A stretch of 64,000 nucleotides of DNA. Origin: Ligustrum vulgare (taxonomy: Eukaryota; Streptophyta; Magnoliopsida; Lamiales; Oleaceae). Position 1 is the stretch's first letter. The number at the start of each line of letters is the position of its first letter. Below are positions 59,690-64,000 of the stretch, one piece after another. The notes under the pieces were generated by a model. It ran no database searches. It saw nothing but the letters and a program-made list of their open reading frames with translations, and was not told where the DNA came from. Made by a program: the position numbers and the translations under genes. The DNA lies in contig OY743181.1 of the NCBI GenBank assembly GCA_963555705.1, positions 26,540,513 to 26,604,512 of the forward strand, read 5' to 3'.

Positions 59690-61330
59690 AAGCTTAGTCT
59701 AAAGCATTTCTACATTTTGGGATATCCAGCTAAGGCTAGGCTTTATAGGCCACATAAAGAAATTAGATTCCAAAACAGTCAGTAGCTACTTTATTGGTTA
59801 TTCTGAGCGTTAAAGGGGCTATTAATTTTATGATCCCACACTTTAGTCAATTTTGAAACGGGAATTGCAACATTTTTTGAGGATGTTGAGTTTGGGGGGA
59901 GAAATAAGGTTAGAGATATTGTCTTTAAGGAAGAAGTTGAGGAAGGATCGGTTTCGATTCCTATTGTTACTTTTGACAATGTGCAAGTTTTTATGCATGT
60001 CATTGATCAAGAAGCATATCCAGAACCTCAATTAGACAATATTGAAGAACCTCCCATCCAAAATAAGGTAAATTTCAGAAGTACAAACTCAACAACCTCA
60101 ATAATTAAAGCCATTAAGGAGATCCCCGAGAGAAAGGGAAAAAATGTTATTCCGGATAATTTAAATAGTATTTTTCCAAGAACATAAGGAAATAATGGAA
60201 TGGTGGAAGATGGTCCAATATATTCCATCAGGCCATGCAGGTTTCTAACTCTCAAAAGTGGATTGATGCCATAAATAAGGAGTATAAGCATATGCAAGAC
60301 AATAAAGTTTGGGATCTTGTCCCATTACCAGAAGGTGCGAAGCTCATTGGTCTTAAATGAATTTTTAAACCAAGGGGGATTCGAAAGGTAATGTGGAAAG
60401 ATATAAAGTTCGTCTTGTATCTAAATGCTTTACATAGAATGATGTCATTGATTATACAGAGACTTTTCCTTTGGTTTCTACGAAAGACTCTTTCAGGAAA
60501 GTTAGGTTGTTGCACATTTTGACCTTGAGTTACATCAGATGGATGTAAAGACGGCATTTCTCAATGGAGTCATTGATGAGACGATCTATATGGTGCAACC
60601 ACAAAGCTTTGTGTCAGTAGACCCAAAGAATATGGTTTGCAAATTAAAGAAGTCCATTGTGTACTCAAGCCAGCTTCCCGTTAAGGGTAATACAAGTTTC
60701 ATCAAGTAATTTGGTCTTGAGATTAATGCTGTTGATGGTTGTTTGTATTACAAGTTCAGTGGGAGTAAGTATATTTTCCTGATTTTATATGTTGATTATT
60801 GCTTGCCACCAATGTTATAGGCATGTCACATAAAATTATGAGATTTTTTGTCAAGGAATTTTGAGATTAAAAATCTTGGTGACATCTCTTTTGTATTAGG
60901 AATTCAGATACACCGGGATTGTTCTCGAGGTATTCTTGGATTGTCACAAAAGGGCTATATCAATAAAGTACTTAAGAGGTTTGGCATGCAAGACAGTAAA
61001 TCAGGGGACACCCCTATCGCTAAGGGAGACAGTTTGGTCTCAACTAATGCCCGAAAAGTTATTTTGAAGTTAAGGAAATGCAGAAGATCTCATATAGTTT
61101 AGCTATAGGGAATCTGATGTATACTCAAGTTTGTATGCGTCCGGATATTGCGTACATTATTGGGATACTAAGGAGATATTTAAGTAACCCTGGGATGGAT
61201 CATTTGGAAAGCAGCCAAATATGGGTTATAAGGTATTTAAAGAGAACAAAAGATTACATGCTCACATACAGAAAATCGGATCAGTTGGAGATCATATGGT
61301 ATTATGATTTCGATTTTTGCTAGATGCCAA
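59690..61330 (+). pseudogene. Copia integrase C-terminus and reverse transcriptase relic
   Basis: Integrase C-terminal phrasing (GYPAKARLYRPHKE) directly follows gag, so the protease and the D,D-E core are deleted. The RT part contains HQMDVKTAFLNGVIDETIYM (60532-60590). The catalytic box reads YVDY instead of YVDD (60789-60800). The C-terminal SRNFEIKNLGDISFVLGIQI (60849-60908) follows. Multiple stops and frameshifts. Confidence 0.85.
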
Positions 61331-61780
61331 AACAGTAGAAGATCCATATCAGGCTACATCTATCTGCAAGTTGGAGGAGCTATTTTCGGAAGGAGTGCTT
61401 AACAAACACTTTAGCTTCTTTCACTTGGCAGCACAGTTTGTAGCAATTTTGGAGGCATCTAATTATGGAATATAGCTGCGAAATTTTGTCACTAGGCTGC
61501 GTATTCTGTACGGTATAGAAAGACCACTAAAGTTATATTGTGACAATAACTCAGCAGATTTATATTCCAGTAACAACAGGAGCTCAACTAAGTCAAAACA
61601 CATTGACATTAAGTTCCTGGTTGTGAAGGAAAGGGTACAGAGTAGACAGATTTCCATAGAGCATATTGGGACAAACTCCATGATTGCGGATCCGCTTACT
61701 AAGGGATTAGCACCCAAGGTCTTTCACGAGCACACTGTTCGTATGGGTGTAATATTTCTTGAGGATATCATGATTTAGTG
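61330..61780 (+). pseudogene. Copia RNase H relic
   Basis: Contains CDNNSA (61540-61557), SKHIDIKFLVVKERVQ-like phrasing and a C-terminal DPLTKGL block (61688-61708). A stop at about 61320 and others break it. Confidence 0.8.
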
Positions 61781-62192
61781 GGAGTTTGTATTTTGGTTGC
61801 TTTATGTTTTGGTTTTGGACACATTTGTGTATTTGGATAATTTTCTGTACAGAAATAATGTATTCAGTTCATTCTACTCTGTTACATTATGTTTGGTATT
61901 GATCTCACCTAAGGAATAAAGTCGGACCAATTGAAAATAGGCATGTTTGGATCACATAACATGTAATTTTCATACTACACTCTCATGATTGATCTATGTC
62001 ATTTGGTTGTATTGGTATACGTGACCATTGATGGATTTAGTTACGATTAATGTAACGAAATTCGCTTTGATCCTATATTGATATGATTGATGGACGAGAT
62101 TGTTTGGAAATACCCTTAATAATGATAGCACATTTTTGAGCTCATAAGGTTGTACACATTTGTAAGGATACATGTATGGCCCAGTGGGAGAT

Positions 62193-62646
62193 TGTTGGAT
62201 AAAATTCAATAATGTGGGGCCAAACACGTATAAAATAAAATGTGTGGTGCTATCTTAAGGATTTAGTCAATAAAGTGATACACTAAAGATTATTCAGGAC
62301 TAATGGGTATTAGGTGTCGTGAGATTAAAGTGTAGAGACGGATTCAATGTTTTAAACTGATGAGGGGCCAATTTAATAAAATTGAAACACGATAGTTGCC
62401 CTACAACTATTTATACAGGTCATGGTCCCCAATTGAGCGTGACTTTTCATAATTCTCTGCATCCCCGTCAACAGAGAAGAAACATAAGGAGAAAACCACG
62501 AATCAGTTGGAAGGCCATAACCCCGTTCGACCAAACGCAATAATGGATTCAGGTACGCTTCCGCTTCAGTTTCGATTTTGATAATTACAGCATGATGTTT
62601 GTGAATTTTAGATGAACATTCATCTATATTAAATTTAATTTTAACA
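62193..62646 (+). repeat. 3' LTR of the Copia element
   Basis: 454 bp, preceded by the polypurine tract CAGTGGGAGAT and followed by the target ATGTA. Confidence 0.95.
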
Positions 62647-62651
62647 ATGTA

Positions 62652-63870
62652 ATCTTGTAACTTAAACTTCCTCTCGAAAACTTCTGAGTTTCAATTTACA
62701 ACAACCTACGAATTTCTTACCATTTATGATTTTATTCCTCATTGTCATTCTTTTATTCGAGATAATATTTATAGGGTTGCTGTGTTTTTAGAGCTTAAAA
62801 TGACCAGACTGGTCAAACTTGGTTTGAGATAATTTACTTGCTAAATTGAAGTTGCTCGTGATCATGCAGTTAATTGCCTAAATGATTTTTTTTATTGGAT
62901 ATTTACTTGTTTTGATATAAGAAAGTTATATCCCTTTGTTGTATACAATATCGTAAAAAGTCCTTTTTTAGCACTCAACTATTATCATCTATGTTTTGTA
63001 TGATTCGTTATGCCATTTTGCTATAGAAGCAATTATGGTTTTGCTTTGCATTTTAGTTTGATAGTTGTCACTACTGAAATATTTTGTAATGTGTCTTTGG
63101 GATAGATTTGATTCTTGCTTGATGTGTGACTATCATTTTTGCAAAGAATTGTGGTAATTGACTATGGTCTAGATTAGATTGTTCAATCTTCTTAGTCCCA
63201 TCAGAAAAATTAGGATAAGTAGCATGAAATCTTGTGATTAAAAAAGGACCAGGACTTGCCTGCAAAAATCCTTTTACTTTTACTTCTCATATATTTATGC
63301 ATTGTTGGATTGTGTTATTCCCTCTATTCCATACGATTGGGCATGAAAAATATGCATATTATATTATTAGTTTTAACTATTAAGTTTTTTATAATATAAA
63401 AAAATGGTACCTTCGATCTTCTTCTCTGTACAAAAGATTTCTTTGGAGTAATAAATCATGATCAATTTAATTATTTAACTTGTGGAAGCATCCTCTCATT
63501 GGTCGACACTAATCATATTTCAGACTTTAATTATTTGTTGGCCCATTTGGTTTACTTACCCAACTAATTTATAATTATTTGTTTTCTCGACCATAAGTAG
63601 ATCTCATTGTTTTGTGATGATGATTTATGTTATCAATTTTTTTATTTTTCTTTTTGTGTCCTCCTATTCAAGCAATCAGTGAGATGAAACAGATTGAGTT
63701 CAATTAGATACATGAAAATAAATATAAACTTAATTAAAGTGACAAATGATTTGGAATTTTCGGAGAATAGAATGTATCATACCATTTTATGGGCATTGGA
63801 GATATGCCAATCCTTGCTTGCAGAAATCTTATTGAATTCTCAGTTGGGTATTCTTGAAGTATATTTTTTA
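62652..63870. other. AT-rich, intron-like DNA right of the Copia
   Basis: Continues the 54.4-55.9-kb locus after removing the Copia. No convincing exon. A Stowaway-like edge (CCCTCTATTCCATACGATTGGG, 63319-63340) has no matching second end. Confidence 0.5.
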
Positions 63871-63875
63871 TGCCA

Positions 63876-63933
<58 letters not shown>

Positions 63934-63938
63934 ATATG
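63876..63938. repeat. (TA)n microsatellite
   Basis: TA run interrupted once by TT near 63920. Confidence 0.95.
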
Positions 63939-64000
63939 AAGCTAAGGGAGATTGTTTATAAAGATTAGAAATTCTTCCTCTTGATTAGATTTTTTATAAT

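Larger units (their letters stand above)
56278..62646 (+). mobile_element. Copia retrotransposon with complete ends, internally deleted
   Basis: Identical 5-bp targets ATGTA (56273-56277, 62647-62651). Two 454-bp LTRs (56278-56731, 62193-62646), tRNA-Met primer site TGGTATCAGAGCC (56734-56746), polypurine tract GTGGGAGAT (62184-62192). Inside: GC-rich leader, degenerate tandem repeat, gag, then integrase C-terminus, RT and RNase H, with stops. Protease and the integrase core are missing between about 59650 and 59700. Plus orientation, inside intron-like sequence of the 54.4-kb locus. Confidence 0.95.

Noticed and set aside
63319..63340. A second Stowaway MITE
   Set aside because: Only one edge resembles the terminal repeat; no matching inverted end or TA target found.

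Overview
This is a window of AT-rich nuclear DNA from a eudicot plant. The evidence is intron-containing plant genes with GT-AG splicing, plant LTR retrotransposon families with tRNA-Met primer sites, Stowaway and Mutator-type elements, Helitron termini, and relics of an endogenous plant pararetrovirus. The species cannot be named from sequence alone. Only one certain host gene is present: a phospholipase D of the beta type on the minus strand (about 500-6596), whose 3' exons lie beyond the left edge of the window. Most of the rest is layered mobile DNA.

Layout. 1-7210: the PLD gene and its promoter. 7900-12050: broken LTR-retrotransposon pieces, including a minus-strand gag relic. 12800-20055: two related Helitron-like stretches of about 1.9 kb each. 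The first is split by a 2.9-kb solo LTR (14671-17557, duplicated target AAATA). 17820-33770: a decayed endogenous caulimovirid (order: coiled coil, capsid, movement protein, protease, RT-RNase H, then a downstream transactivator-like ORF and a pregenomic-RNA-type promoter). It is cut by a Helitron, by a Gypsy LTR fragment (22510-23750) and by a coding-free LTR element (25420-31579, duplicated target AACTT). That LTR element itself contains a solo LTR (27011-28359) and a small Mutator-like element (30840-31567, 9-bp duplicated target). 34030-34200: a folylpolyglutamate-synthase-like gene scrap. 34700-40860: a degenerate full-length Copia element on the minus strand. 41100-42190: a hAT transposase relic holding a Stowaway MITE.

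The most remarkable object is 43742-53737: a complete 9,996-bp LTR element with 5-bp duplicated target ACTCC. Its two 3,259-bp LTRs have the same length and differ at only two positions that I could find by eye. It is oriented on the minus strand (tRNA-Met primer site at 50464-50475, polypurine tract at 47001-47013). Its internal region has no gag or pol. It carries two intact ORFs on the opposite strand instead. One is a 183-aa protein with a basic stretch followed by a compact four-cysteine motif (47773-48324). The other is an intronless 217-aa LOG-type cytokinin-activating phosphoribohydrolase (48625-49278). The LOG ORF is followed by a triplicated hairpin repeat and a poly(A)-signal-like site. 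This looks like a very young, non-autonomous LTR element carrying a hormone-activation gene with an unknown partner.

54420-56277 looks like a plant promoter and 5' exons with a JmjN-like fragment. It is interrupted by a Copia element (56278-62646, duplicated target ATGTA, 454-bp LTRs differing at 12 sites) that has lost protease and the integrase core. The last 1.3 kb holds AT-rich, intron-like sequence and a TA microsatellite.
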